Source of the DNA: Betaproteobacteria bacterium | Lineage (GTDB): Bacteria; Pseudomonadota; Gammaproteobacteria; Burkholderiales; Casimicrobiaceae | Reading direction: 5' to 3' | Length of the DNA: 64,000 bases | Assembly (NCBI GenBank): GCA_016861105.1 | Contig: BOKS01000004.1 | Coordinates: 124,001-188,000, forward strand | Made by a program: the position numbers and the translations under genes | Notes under the pieces: model-generated | Seen by the model: only the letters and a program-made list of their open reading frames with translations | Told to the model about the DNA's origin: nothing | Databases searched by the model: none | Part shown: positions 16,545 to 23,998 of the stretch, one piece after another | Layout: every line of letters starts with the position of its first letter | Position numbering within the stretch: the stretch's first letter is position 1

Positions 16545-17041
16545 CCGCGCGCCCGCCCGGACCTGCTGCCGCATCCGGGCGGATCGCCGCACCGTCGGCA
16601 GCCGGGGGCGTCGCCGACATGTTCCAGCAGTTCCGCGTCGCCCGTCCGGTGAGGGATCTGCGCCGCAGCGAGTCGATGTACCGGGCGGGTCTGGGACTCG
16701 CCCGCCTCGGGCACTTCGACGACCACGAGGGATTCGACGGCGTCATGCTTGGCGAGCCTGGCGGCGCCTGGCACCTCGAGTTCACGGTGTGTCGACGTCA
16801 TCCGGTCGATCCCTCGCCGACGCCGGAGGACCTGCTCGTCTTCTACGTCCCCGACCCCCACGCGTGGGAGCGCCGCTGCGCGGCGATGGCGGCGGCCGGG
16901 TTCAGGGAGGTCGGCTCGCTCAATCCTTACTGGGACCGGGAGGGCCGCACCTTCGAGGATCCGGACGGCTATCGGGTGGTGGTGCAGCGCGCGGCGTGGA
17001 CCGGCGCTGACGGGGACGCCGCCGTGCCGTCGGCCGCATGA
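16541..17041 (+). CDS. VOC/glyoxalase-family protein
   Basis: The 166-residue frame overlaps the thioesterase stop by four bases; an internal ATG at 16619 (MFQQFRVARPVRDL) would give the bare 140-residue domain and may be the true start. Two beta-alpha-beta-beta-beta modules are visible: RVARPVRDLRRSESMYRAGLGL with the partner GAWHLEF, then VPDPHAWERRCAAMAAAGFREVGSLNPYW with FEDPDGYRVVVQ, which supplies the usual metal-site region. VOC proteins include glyoxalases, dioxygenases and resistance proteins. The specific reaction is unknown. Confidence 0.82.
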   Translation: MTARPPGPAAASGRIAAPSAAGGVADMFQQFRVARPVRDLRRSESMYRAGLGLARLGHFDDHEGFDGVMLGEPGGAWHLEFTVCRRHPVDPSPTPEDLLVFYVPDPHAWERRCAAMAAAGFREVGSLNPYWDREGRTFEDPDGYRVVVQRAAWTGADGDAAVPSAA

Positions 17042-17134
17042 CCTCCGCGCACGTCCGCGGAGCGTCTATCATGCGAATCCGTCGCCTGCGGCTGCCGTCG
17101 CTCGTCGCCCGGCGATGCCGACGACGCCATCCCC

Positions 17135-17443
17135 ATGCTGGAACTCAGGCCGACCTGCGAGCACTGCAACAAGCCGCTGCCGCCCGATGCGCTCGACGCC
17201 CGCATCTGCAGCTACGAGTGCACGTTCTGCGCGACGTGCGTCGACACGGTCCTGCACAACGTGTGCCCGAACTGCGGCGGCGGGTTCGCGCCCCGGCCGA
17301 TCAGGCCGTCACGCAACTGGAAGGGCGACAACTTCCTCGGCAAGGACCCGGCCGGCACGAAGGTCCGGCACCGACCCGTCGACCCCGAAGGGCACGCCCG
17401 CTTCGAGGCCGCGGTCGGGTCGATCCCGCCGCACGAGCGGTAG
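17135..17443 (+). CDS. DUF1272 cysteine-rich protein
   Basis: The 102-residue protein begins MLELRPTCEHCNKPLPPDAL and has cysteine pairs at 8/11, 25/29, 32/35 and 44/47 (CSYECTFCATC and CPNCGGGF). This is the DUF1272 pattern, predicted to bind zinc. The C-terminal half (RPIRPSRNWKGDNFLG...) is basic and conserved in longer members. Function is unknown; DUF1272 genes are often found beside small detoxification genes, as here. Confidence 0.88.
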   Translation: MLELRPTCEHCNKPLPPDALDARICSYECTFCATCVDTVLHNVCPNCGGGFAPRPIRPSRNWKGDNFLGKDPAGTKVRHRPVDPEGHARFEAAVGSIPPHER

Positions 17444-17498
17444 CCGCGAAGCGCCCGGCGCGCGGCGAGCGCTGTGGCGTGCCGGCGCTGCGGATCCG

Positions 17499-17645
17499 AT
17501 GAACACGCAGTACCCCACGGCGACGAGCTGCGACGGGTGCATCGCCACCGAGGACGACCCGCGCGAGGTGCTGTTCCCGCGCGGCGACGTCGGCGACACG
17601 GGCTGCCGCGCGTGCTGCGCGTGCCACCGTTGCGACGCCGCGTGA
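17499..17645 (+). pseudogene. Truncated dihydrofolate-reductase-family N-terminus
   Basis: The 48-codon frame reads MNTQYPTATSCDGCIATEDD and then DPREVLFPRGDVGDTGC. I count 22 identities over the first 36 residues with the gene at 1666. The match stops abruptly near residue 36, before the nucleotide-binding region, and the frame then ends within the GTG start of the next gene. It cannot fold as a reductase. It is either a duplication scar left when the acetyltransferase gene was inserted, or a decayed resident gene. Confidence 0.7.
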
Positions 17646-18103
17646 GGATCGAGCCGATCGCGTCGCTTCCACAGCCCGAGTGGCTGCGGATGCGCATCGC
17701 GCTCTGGCCCGAGTGCGACGCGGCGACGCACCTGGCCGAGATGCGCGCGTTCCTGGCTGCGCCGCAGCGCTACGCGCAGTTCATCGCCCGTTCCGACGCC
17801 GGCGCTGCGCTCGGCTTCGCGGAGGCGTCGCTGCGCACGGACTACGTCAACGGCACGCGCTCGAGCCCGGTCGCGTTCCTCGAAGGCCTCTACGTCGAGC
17901 CGGCCGCGCGGCGCCGCGGCGTCGCGCGTGCACTGGTGGGCGCAGTCCGCGCATGGGCGAGGCGCGCCGGATGCACGGAGCTCGCCTCCGATGCGCTGCT
18001 CTCGAACCGCGCGAGCCGGGCCGCGCATGCGCGGCTCGGCTTCGAGGAAACCGAGCGCGTCGTCTGCTTCCGCATGGGGATCGCCTCGGGCGACGCCGCG
18101 TGA
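17642..18103 (+). CDS. GNAT acetyltransferase, aminoglycoside 6'-N-acetyltransferase-like
   Basis: The GTG at 17642 gives 153 residues, the length of chromosomal AAC(6') enzymes. The central stretch FLEGLYVEPAARRRGVARALV is the acetyl-CoA pyrophosphate-binding loop (RRRGVA), and ASDALLSNRASRAAHARLGFEETERVVCFRMGI is characteristic of the AAC(6')-Ii/Iz branch rather than generic GNATs. Expected reaction: transfer of acetyl from acetyl-CoA to the 6'-amino group of aminoglycosides; the native substrate may differ. The start overlaps the stop of a DHFR-family remnant. Confidence 0.75.
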   Translation: MRIEPIASLPQPEWLRMRIALWPECDAATHLAEMRAFLAAPQRYAQFIARSDAGAALGFAEASLRTDYVNGTRSSPVAFLEGLYVEPAARRRGVARALVGAVRAWARRAGCTELASDALLSNRASRAAHARLGFEETERVVCFRMGIASGDAA

Positions 18104-18190
18104 ACTCGCGCGAGCGGCTTCGCCGGATGGGGCCGCGACCGTCCACGACGTCGCTGCCTGCGTCGACGCGGAAACCCTTCGGCAGCGCCG

Positions 18191-19210
18191 TCAGAGCAGC
18201 AGCAGCGTCGCCAGCCCGAGGAAGGCGCCCATGCTGACGACGTCGGTGGCCGTGGTGAGGAAGATCGACGACGCCGTCGCCGGGTCGGCGCCGAGCCGCT
18301 GCAGCGCGGTCGGCACGAGCACGCCCGACACGCCGCTCACCACGCAGGCGACGACCATCGCGAGCCACGTGACGACGGCCAGCATCACCGCCTGCGGGTG
18401 GCCCTGCGCCCAGGCGTAGACCAGCATGCCGAGCCCGGCGGACACGCCGACGAAGGCACCGTTCGCCAACCCCAGGATCGCTTCCTTGGTCACCGCCGCG
18501 GTCGTGCCGCCGGGCTTGAGCTCGCCCAGCGTCATCGCGCGCAGCGTGACGGCCAGCGCCTGGCATCCGGTGTTGCCCGACTGGCCGGCGAGCACCGGAA
18601 GGAAGACCGCCAGCAGCACGATCTTCTCGAGCGTCGGCTCGAAGTAGCCGACCACGCCCGCGGCGACGAACGCGGTCAGCAGGTTGAGCTGCAGCCACGG
18701 GTGGCGGAACAGCAGGCTGCGCTGCCAGCGCGTGGCCAGGCGCTCCTCGCGGTCGACGCCGACCATCGTGCCGGCCTGCGCGGTGAGCTCGACGGCCTGC
18801 GCCTCGAACAGCGTGTGGCCCCGCACCGTCCCCTTGAGGCGTCCGTCGTCGTCGACGACCGGATAGACGGGGAAGTGCTTGTCCAGCGTCAGCTTCATCG
18901 CCTCGAGCAGCGGCAGGCTCGCGCGCAGCGCGAACACCGAACGCAGCATCACGTCGCCGAGCCGTGCACCGCGCGGCGAGAACAGCAGGTCGCGCATCGT
19001 GACCACGCCGACCAGCTTGCCGTCGGCCTCGAGCACCCACGCGTAGGTGATGAAGGCGTGCTGGACGAGTTCGCGGAGGGTGTCGATCGCATCGCCGACG
19101 GTCTGTTCCGGAAGGAACACCGCCTGCGGCGGCTCCATCAGGTGCCCGACCGTGTCCTCCGCATACGCGGGCGCGGCAGCGGCCGCGGGCCTACGGCGCT
19201 TGATACGCAT
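18191..19210 (-). CDS. mgtE: MgtE-type Mg2+ channel with CBS pair, lacking the N-domain
   Basis: The start at 19210 gives 339 residues. After about 20 basic/alanine-rich residues come two CBS domains (about 20-75, ending VVTMRDLLF, and 85-140, around FPVYPVVDDDGRLKGTVRGHTLF). A five-helix pore domain then begins at ATRWQRSLLFRHPWLQLNLLTAFVAAGVVG. The signatures AVFLPVLAGQSGNTGCQAL and TTATDVVSMGAFLGLA carry the pore acidic residue. Classical MgtE has an extra superhelical N-domain before the CBS pair; it is absent here. Role: Mg2+ (or Co2+) import across the inner membrane, gated through the CBS pair. Confidence 0.92.
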   Translation of the reverse strand: MRIKRRRPAAAAAPAYAEDTVGHLMEPPQAVFLPEQTVGDAIDTLRELVQHAFITYAWVLEADGKLVGVVTMRDLLFSPRGARLGDVMLRSVFALRASLPLLEAMKLTLDKHFPVYPVVDDDGRLKGTVRGHTLFEAQAVELTAQAGTMVGVDREERLATRWQRSLLFRHPWLQLNLLTAFVAAGVVGYFEPTLEKIVLLAVFLPVLAGQSGNTGCQALAVTLRAMTLGELKPGGTTAAVTKEAILGLANGAFVGVSAGLGMLVYAWAQGHPQAVMLAVVTWLAMVVACVVSGVSGVLVPTALQRLGADPATASSIFLTTATDVVSMGAFLGLATLLLL

Positions 19211-19318
19211 CGACGACTCCCCGGGTCGGGGCGGGCGCCGATGCGCTCCGCCGCCTGCACGCGCGCCACCGCAACGGCGGCGCGGCCGCACGGCGCGGCA
19301 AAGCCGCCGGCGGGCCGG

Positions 19319-19804
<486 letters not shown>

Positions 19805-19890
19805 GACCACTCCTGTGAGGATCTCGACCGATTCTAGACGCCCGCGCGTCGCGGGCCGGCGCGGGACGACGCGGGGCGCGGCGTCACGGC

Positions 19891-19904
19891 TTGATGCGGG
19901 TCAA
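19891..19904 (+). promoter_or_regulatory. FNR/Dnr-type box upstream of nrdD
   Basis: TTGATGCGGGTCAA (TTGAT-N4-GTCAA) is one mismatch from the symmetric FNR consensus and lies 126 bp before the nrdD ATG. A TATTTT at 19957-19962 would put the box about 71 bp before a start site, a known FNR class I spacing. Anaerobic induction of nrdD is the inference. Confidence 0.65.
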
Positions 19905-20030
19905 GGAAGCGGGAGATGACGCCGCGCGCCGGTGGACGGACCGCAACCGGTTGGCCTATTTTTGCCCCTTACCCACAAGATCTGGTGGCCGCCACCCGCC
20001 GCGGCCCAACCACGGGGAGGAGCGTTTCCC

Positions 20031-22160
20031 ATGCCCGACGACGTCCCGGCCGCCGCGCCGCAGGACGCGGGCGGCACCCGCGCCGCCGCGCTTCCGAAGT
20101 TCGCCATCAAGCGCGACGGCAGCGTCGTCGCGTTCGACCTCGGCAAGATCGAGCGCGCGATCCAGCGGGCCGGTCACGCCACCGGCGAGTACGGCGCCGA
20201 GGGGGCCCGCGTGCTCGCCGGGCACGTCGGCCGCGTGATCGCGCACAAGTGGTCGGGGCGCGCGCCGGGCATCGAGGCGATCCAGGACCTGGTCGAGCAG
20301 ACGCTGGTGGGCGCCGGCCACTTCGCCACGGCGCGCGCCTACATCGTCTACCGCGAGCAGCACAAGCGGCTGCGGCAGACGAAGAAGACGCTGGTCGACG
20401 TCGCGCAGTCGATCGACGAGTACCTGGAGCAGAAGGACTGGCGCGTCAACGCGAACGCGAACCAGGGCTACTCGCTCGGCGGGCTGATCCTCAACGTCTC
20501 GGGCAAGGTGGTGGCGAACTACTGGCTGGACCACGTCTACGCGCCCGAGGCGGGCCGCGCGCACCGCGACGGCGACCTGCACATCCACGACCTCGACATG
20601 CTGGCCGGCTACTGCGCCGGCTGGTCGCTGCGCACGCTGCTCTGCGAGGGCCTGAACGGCGTGCCGGGCAAGGTCGAGGCGGGGCCGGCGAAGCACATGT
20701 CGAGCGCCGTGGGCCAGATCGTCAACTTCCTCGGCACGCTGCAGAACGAGTGGGCTGGCGCGCAGGCGTTCAGCTCGTTCGACACGTACATGGCGCCGTA
20801 CGTGCGCCGCGACGCGATGAGCTACGCCGCCGTGAAGCAGTGCATCCAGGAGCTCATCTACAACCTGAACGTGCCGTCGCGCTGGGGCACGCAGACGCCG
20901 TTCACCAACCTGACCTTCGACTGGACCTGTCCCGAGGACCTGCGCGAGCAGGTGCCGGTGATCGCGGGCGAGGAGATGCCGTTCGCCTACGGCGACCTGC
21001 AGCCCGAGATGGACGTGATCAACCGGGCCTACATCGAGGTGATGACGGAAGGCGACGCGAAGGGGCGCGTGTTCACGTTCCCGATCCCCACCTACAACAT
21101 CACGCCGGACTTCGACTGGGACCACCCGAACACCGGGGCGCTGTTCGCGATGACCGCCAAGTACGGGCTGCCGTACTTCCAGAACTTCGTGAACTCGGAG
21201 CTCAAGCCGAACATGATCCGCTCGATGTGCTGCCGGCTGCAGCTCGACATGCGCGAGCTGCTGAAGCGCGGCAACGGGCTGTTCGGCTCGGCGGAGCAGA
21301 CCGGGTCGGTCGGCGTGGTGACGATCAACTGCGCGCGGCTCGGCTACCTGCACGCCGGCGACGAGCGCGCGCTCCACGAGCACCTCGACCGGCTGATGGA
21401 TCTCGCGCGCGACTGCCTCGAGGTCAAGCGCAAGGTCATCCAGCGGCTGATCGACCAGGGGCTGTTCCCGTACACCAGGCGCTACCTCGGCACGCTGCGC
21501 AACCACTTCAGCACCATCGGCATCAACGGCGTCAACGAGATGGTGCGCAACTTCACCGGTGACCGCGAGGACATCACGACGCCCGCGGGCGAGGCGATCG
21601 CGATCGCGCTGCTCGACCACGTGCGCGCGCGGATCGTCGGCTACCAGCAGGAGACCGGGCACCTCTACAACCTCGAGGCCACGCCCGCGGAGGGCACGAC
21701 CTACCGCTTCGCGAAGGAGGACCGCAAGCGCTTCCCCGACATCCTGCAGGCGGGCACGCCCGAGGCCCCGTACTACACGAACTCGACGCAGCTGCCGGTC
21801 GGCTTCACCGACGATCCGTTCGAGGCGCTGACGCGGCAGGAGCCGATGCAGACGCGCTACACCGGCGGCACCGTCCTGCACCTGTACATGAACGAGCGCC
21901 TGTCCTCGCCGGAGGCCTGCAAGCGGCTCGTGCGGACCGCGCTGTCGCGGTTCCGGCTGCCGTACATCACGGTCACGCCGACGTTCTCGATCTGCCCGGT
22001 GCACGGCTACCTTGCCGGCGAGCACGCCTTTTGCCCGACCTGCGACGCCGAGCGGCTGGCGGCGAAGCGGGCCGCGGCCACGGTCTCCGCCGCGCCGGTG
22101 CCCGCGGGAGCAGCGGCCGTCCCGCCGCACCCCGGGCCGGCGGCGGTGCCCGCGCCGTGA
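20031..22160 (+). CDS. nrdD: Anaerobic ribonucleoside-triphosphate reductase catalytic subunit, lacking its own glycyl-radical domain
   Basis: The 709-residue class III ribonucleotide reductase makes dNTPs without oxygen. The start at 20031 follows cggggaggagcg. An ATP-cone (allosteric) domain fills about residues 22-115 (FAIKRDGSVVAFDLGKIERA). The barrel core includes HIHDLDMLAGYCAGW and the catalytic-cysteine loop SMCCRLQLD at 398-406. A zinc site is visible at Cys655, His658, Cys668 and Cys671 (CPVHGYL...FCPTC). After it, intact NrdD proteins have the radical motif RVxGY, but this one ends with a 38-residue Ala/Pro-rich tail. The missing domain is encoded 184 bp downstream as its own protein. 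FNR-type box upstream; nrdG follows. Confidence 0.93.
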   Translation: MPDDVPAAAPQDAGGTRAAALPKFAIKRDGSVVAFDLGKIERAIQRAGHATGEYGAEGARVLAGHVGRVIAHKWSGRAPGIEAIQDLVEQTLVGAGHFATARAYIVYREQHKRLRQTKKTLVDVAQSIDEYLEQKDWRVNANANQGYSLGGLILNVSGKVVANYWLDHVYAPEAGRAHRDGDLHIHDLDMLAGYCAGWSLRTLLCEGLNGVPGKVEAGPAKHMSSAVGQIVNFLGTLQNEWAGAQAFSSFDTYMAPYVRRDAMSYAAVKQCIQELIYNLNVPSRWGTQTPFTNLTFDWTCPEDLREQVPVIAGEEMPFAYGDLQPEMDVINRAYIEVMTEGDAKGRVFTFPIPTYNITPDFDWDHPNTGALFAMTAKYGLPYFQNFVNSELKPNMIRSMCCRLQLDMRELLKRGNGLFGSAEQTGSVGVVTINCARLGYLHAGDERALHEHLDRLMDLARDCLEVKRKVIQRLIDQGLFPYTRRYLGTLRNHFSTIGINGVNEMVRNFTGDREDITTPAGEAIAIALLDHVRARIVGYQQETGHLYNLEATPAEGTTYRFAKEDRKRFPDILQAGTPEAPYYTNSTQLPVGFTDDPFEALTRQEPMQTRYTGGTVLHLYMNERLSSPEACKRLVRTALSRFRLPYITVTPTFSICPVHGYLAGEHAFCPTCDAERLAAKRAAATVSAAPVPAGAAAVPPHPGPAAVPAP

Positions 22161-22262
22161 TCCCGTCGGCCCGGGTCGACGTCGTCCGAGCGGGCCGCGT
22201 ACGGTCCCGTGCCCCGCGTCGCCGATTTTCCTGACCTCTCTCGCCATTCCGGCCTGCCGAAA

Positions 22263-22276
22263 TTGATCCAGGTCAA
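22263..22276 (+). promoter_or_regulatory. FNR/Dnr-type box upstream of the glycyl-radical-domain gene
   Basis: TTGATCCAGGTCAA has the same half-sites as the box before nrdD and lies between the nrdD stop and the ATG at 22345 (68 bp upstream). It suggests the small gene and nrdG can be transcribed on their own under oxygen limitation, not only as read-through from nrdD. Confidence 0.6.
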
Positions 22277-22344
22277 CGCCGAGGCCGGTGGCGCATGGAG
22301 TCGTTCGCCGTTCCGATGCTTCACTTTTTTCCGAGGAGTCTCCG

Positions 22345-22536
22345 ATGAATGCCATGACCGACCTGTGCCACGTGGCGGTCGCGCTGCGCGACGACGAGCG
22401 CCAGCGCTGCGAGGTCTGGACGCGCGTGATGGGCTATCACCGCCCTGTCGCGTCCTTCAACATCGGCAAGAAGTCCGAGCACCGCGAGCGCCGCTTCTTC
22501 CGCGAAGCCAGCGCGGCGCGCTCGCTCGCCGGTTGA
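22345..22536 (+). CDS. Stand-alone glycyl-radical domain of NrdD (63 aa)
   Basis: The ATG at 22345 follows a clear ribosome-binding site (cgaggagtctccg). Residues 21-60 read RCEVWTRVMGYHRPVASF and then NIGKKSEHRERRFFREA, which is the C-terminal glycyl-radical segment of class III reductases (RVxGY...GK..E...R..F) with Gly30 as the predicted radical site. The first 20 residues (TDLCHVAVALRDDERQ) have no counterpart in the zinc domain. It presumably docks into NrdD and is activated by the NrdG encoded 25 bp downstream, much as YfiD/GrcA supplies a radical domain to damaged pyruvate formate-lyase. Not a simple frameshift: own start, own RBS, own FNR-type box. Confidence 0.85.
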   Translation: MNAMTDLCHVAVALRDDERQRCEVWTRVMGYHRPVASFNIGKKSEHRERRFFREASAARSLAG

Positions 22537-22561
22537 ATTTTCGCGACGATCGGACGCCCTC

Positions 22562-23281
22562 GTGCACGGCAGCGCGGCCAGCGGTGCCCCGTTCCGCGTC
22601 GGAGGCGTCGTTCCCTTCTCGACGACCGACTGGCCGGGGCGGCTCGCCGCCGTCGTCTTCGCGCAGGGCTGCCCGTGGCGCTGCGGCTACTGCCACAACC
22701 CGCACCTGATTCCGGCGCAGGGGACCGACGAGCGCGACTGGTCCGGCGTGCTCGACTGGCTGCGGACGCGTAGCGGGCTGCTCGAGGCGGTCGTCTTCTC
22801 CGGCGGCGAGCCGACCGCCCAGCCCGCGCTCGCCGACGCGCTGCGCGACGTGCGCGCGCTCGGCTTCGCGACGGGCGTGCACACTGCCGGCATCTATCCG
22901 CGCAGGCTTCCCCGGCTGCTGCCGCAGCTCGACTGGGTGGGGCTCGACATCAAGGCCACGTCGGCCGCCTATCCGCGTGTGACGAACGTGGCCGGTTCCG
23001 GACTCGGGGCGTTCGTGGCGCTCGCACTGCTCCAGCAGTCCGGCGTCGCACACGAGGTGCGCACCACCGTGCACTTCGCGCTGACGCCGCCCGACGTCCT
23101 GGAGTCGCTCGCGCGCGACCTCGCGCTCGCCGGCGTGCGCGACTGGGTGCTGCAGCCGTTCCGCACGCAGGGCTGCGCCGACGTCGCGCTCAACGCCGCG
23201 GCGCCGCACGGGACGACGATCGACGAGGCGCTGCTCGGACGCCTTCGGGCGCACGTTCCCGGCGTCGTGGTGCGCGGCTGA
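22562..23281 (+). CDS. nrdG: Anaerobic ribonucleotide reductase activating enzyme (radical SAM)
   Basis: The 239-residue radical-SAM protein has the CxxxCxxC iron-sulfur motif as GCPWRCGYCHNPHL (Cys37, Cys41, Cys44), preceded by VGGVVPFSTTDWPGRLAAVVF and followed by FSGGEPTAQPAL (the GGE SAM-binding motif). It reductively cleaves S-adenosylmethionine and abstracts hydrogen from the reductase glycine. Here that glycine is on the separate 63-residue protein encoded just upstream. The GTG at 22562 is the best start. The C-terminal part (DWVLQPFRTQGC) is typical of the NrdG/PflA-like subgroup. Confidence 0.9.
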   Translation: MHGSAASGAPFRVGGVVPFSTTDWPGRLAAVVFAQGCPWRCGYCHNPHLIPAQGTDERDWSGVLDWLRTRSGLLEAVVFSGGEPTAQPALADALRDVRALGFATGVHTAGIYPRRLPRLLPQLDWVGLDIKATSAAYPRVTNVAGSGLGAFVALALLQQSGVAHEVRTTVHFALTPPDVLESLARDLALAGVRDWVLQPFRTQGCADVALNAAAPHGTTIDEALLGRLRAHVPGVVVRG

Positions 23282-23998
23282 GCGCCGGCCGGCCGGCCCT
23301 TCCCCGGCGACGGTCGCCGTGCTGCGGGCACGTCGACGATCGACCGCTGCGACGCGCCAGGGTCACATACTGCGGAACAGGTGCTCGTGTGCACCCCAGG
23401 TGTCCTCGTCCGAGGGGAACGGCATCGCGTTTCGCGGCCTGCCGGCTGGATGTCGCGGCGGCCGCTGTTCCGGAAAGCGGAGCCGGCAACGAGGCCAAGT
23501 GCCGTCCGGTCCCGCCTGGCCCGGACGGAATCCCTTGCGCGACGCCTCGGGACGCGGTGGTACCGGCGTGACGTCGCGCACGTTTGGCGCACGCAGCATC
23601 GCAGTGCCCCGCGGCCCCACGATGGAGGGCCGCATGAAACTGCGGCACGCGCTCGCGTCCGCGGCGCCGCCGCTGTCGCGCTCGAGGCGCTGTGCGCGAG
23701 GCCAAGCCGCTCCAATCGTCCCGGGTCGCGAATCGCCGGTCTCGCCTTCCGCGACGCCCGGAAACGGGCTCCGCTTCCGTGCCACGGGCGAGCCGCAGAA
23801 AAGACAAAAGAAAACCCGGTCCAGGCGGAGGCATGAAGGCCGGGACCGGGTATGACGGAGCGAGGCCATTGTGGCGGCGGGGCGCGGCGGCCACCATGAT
23901 CGACATCAAGACCCGCGAACGTCGAGGTCGCCGGACCGCCCCGGCGGAGGTGGGTGCGAACGGCGCCGCGGCCCCCTGTGGCAGAATCGACCGCGCCG
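23282..23998. other. 717-bp stretch without a recognisable gene
   Basis: Several frames stay open here simply because of high GC, but none has a family motif, a consistent ribosome-binding site or a sensible composition (Arg/Ala/Pro-rich). The one structured element is a minus-strand intrinsic terminator at 23799-23851. A small RNA read leftward and ending there is possible. Confidence 0.5.
23799..23851 (-). terminator. Intrinsic terminator on the minus strand
   Basis: Read on the minus strand, ACCCGGTCC (23843-23851 side) pairs with GGACCGGGT (23814-23822 side), a perfect 9-bp stem with a 20-base loop. It is followed directly by a T-rich run (TTTTCTTTTGTCTTTTC). This is a textbook Rho-independent terminator, but no protein gene on the minus strand ends here. 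Confidence 0.65.

Noticed and set aside
19956..22355. A 799-codon minus-strand frame opposite nrdD
   Set aside because: Typical antisense shadow in GC-rich DNA; nrdD has all expected motifs.
20031..22536. Frameshift or sequencing error separating nrdD from its radical domain
   Set aside because: The small ORF has its own ATG, ribosome-binding site and FNR-type box, and nrdD ends after a low-complexity tail rather than in the middle of a conserved segment. The two are separated by 184 bp, too far for a single indel.
23319..23855. Protein-coding genes in the gap between nrdG and ctaA
   Set aside because: Several mutually overlapping frames on both strands, none with motifs or a ribosome-binding site.
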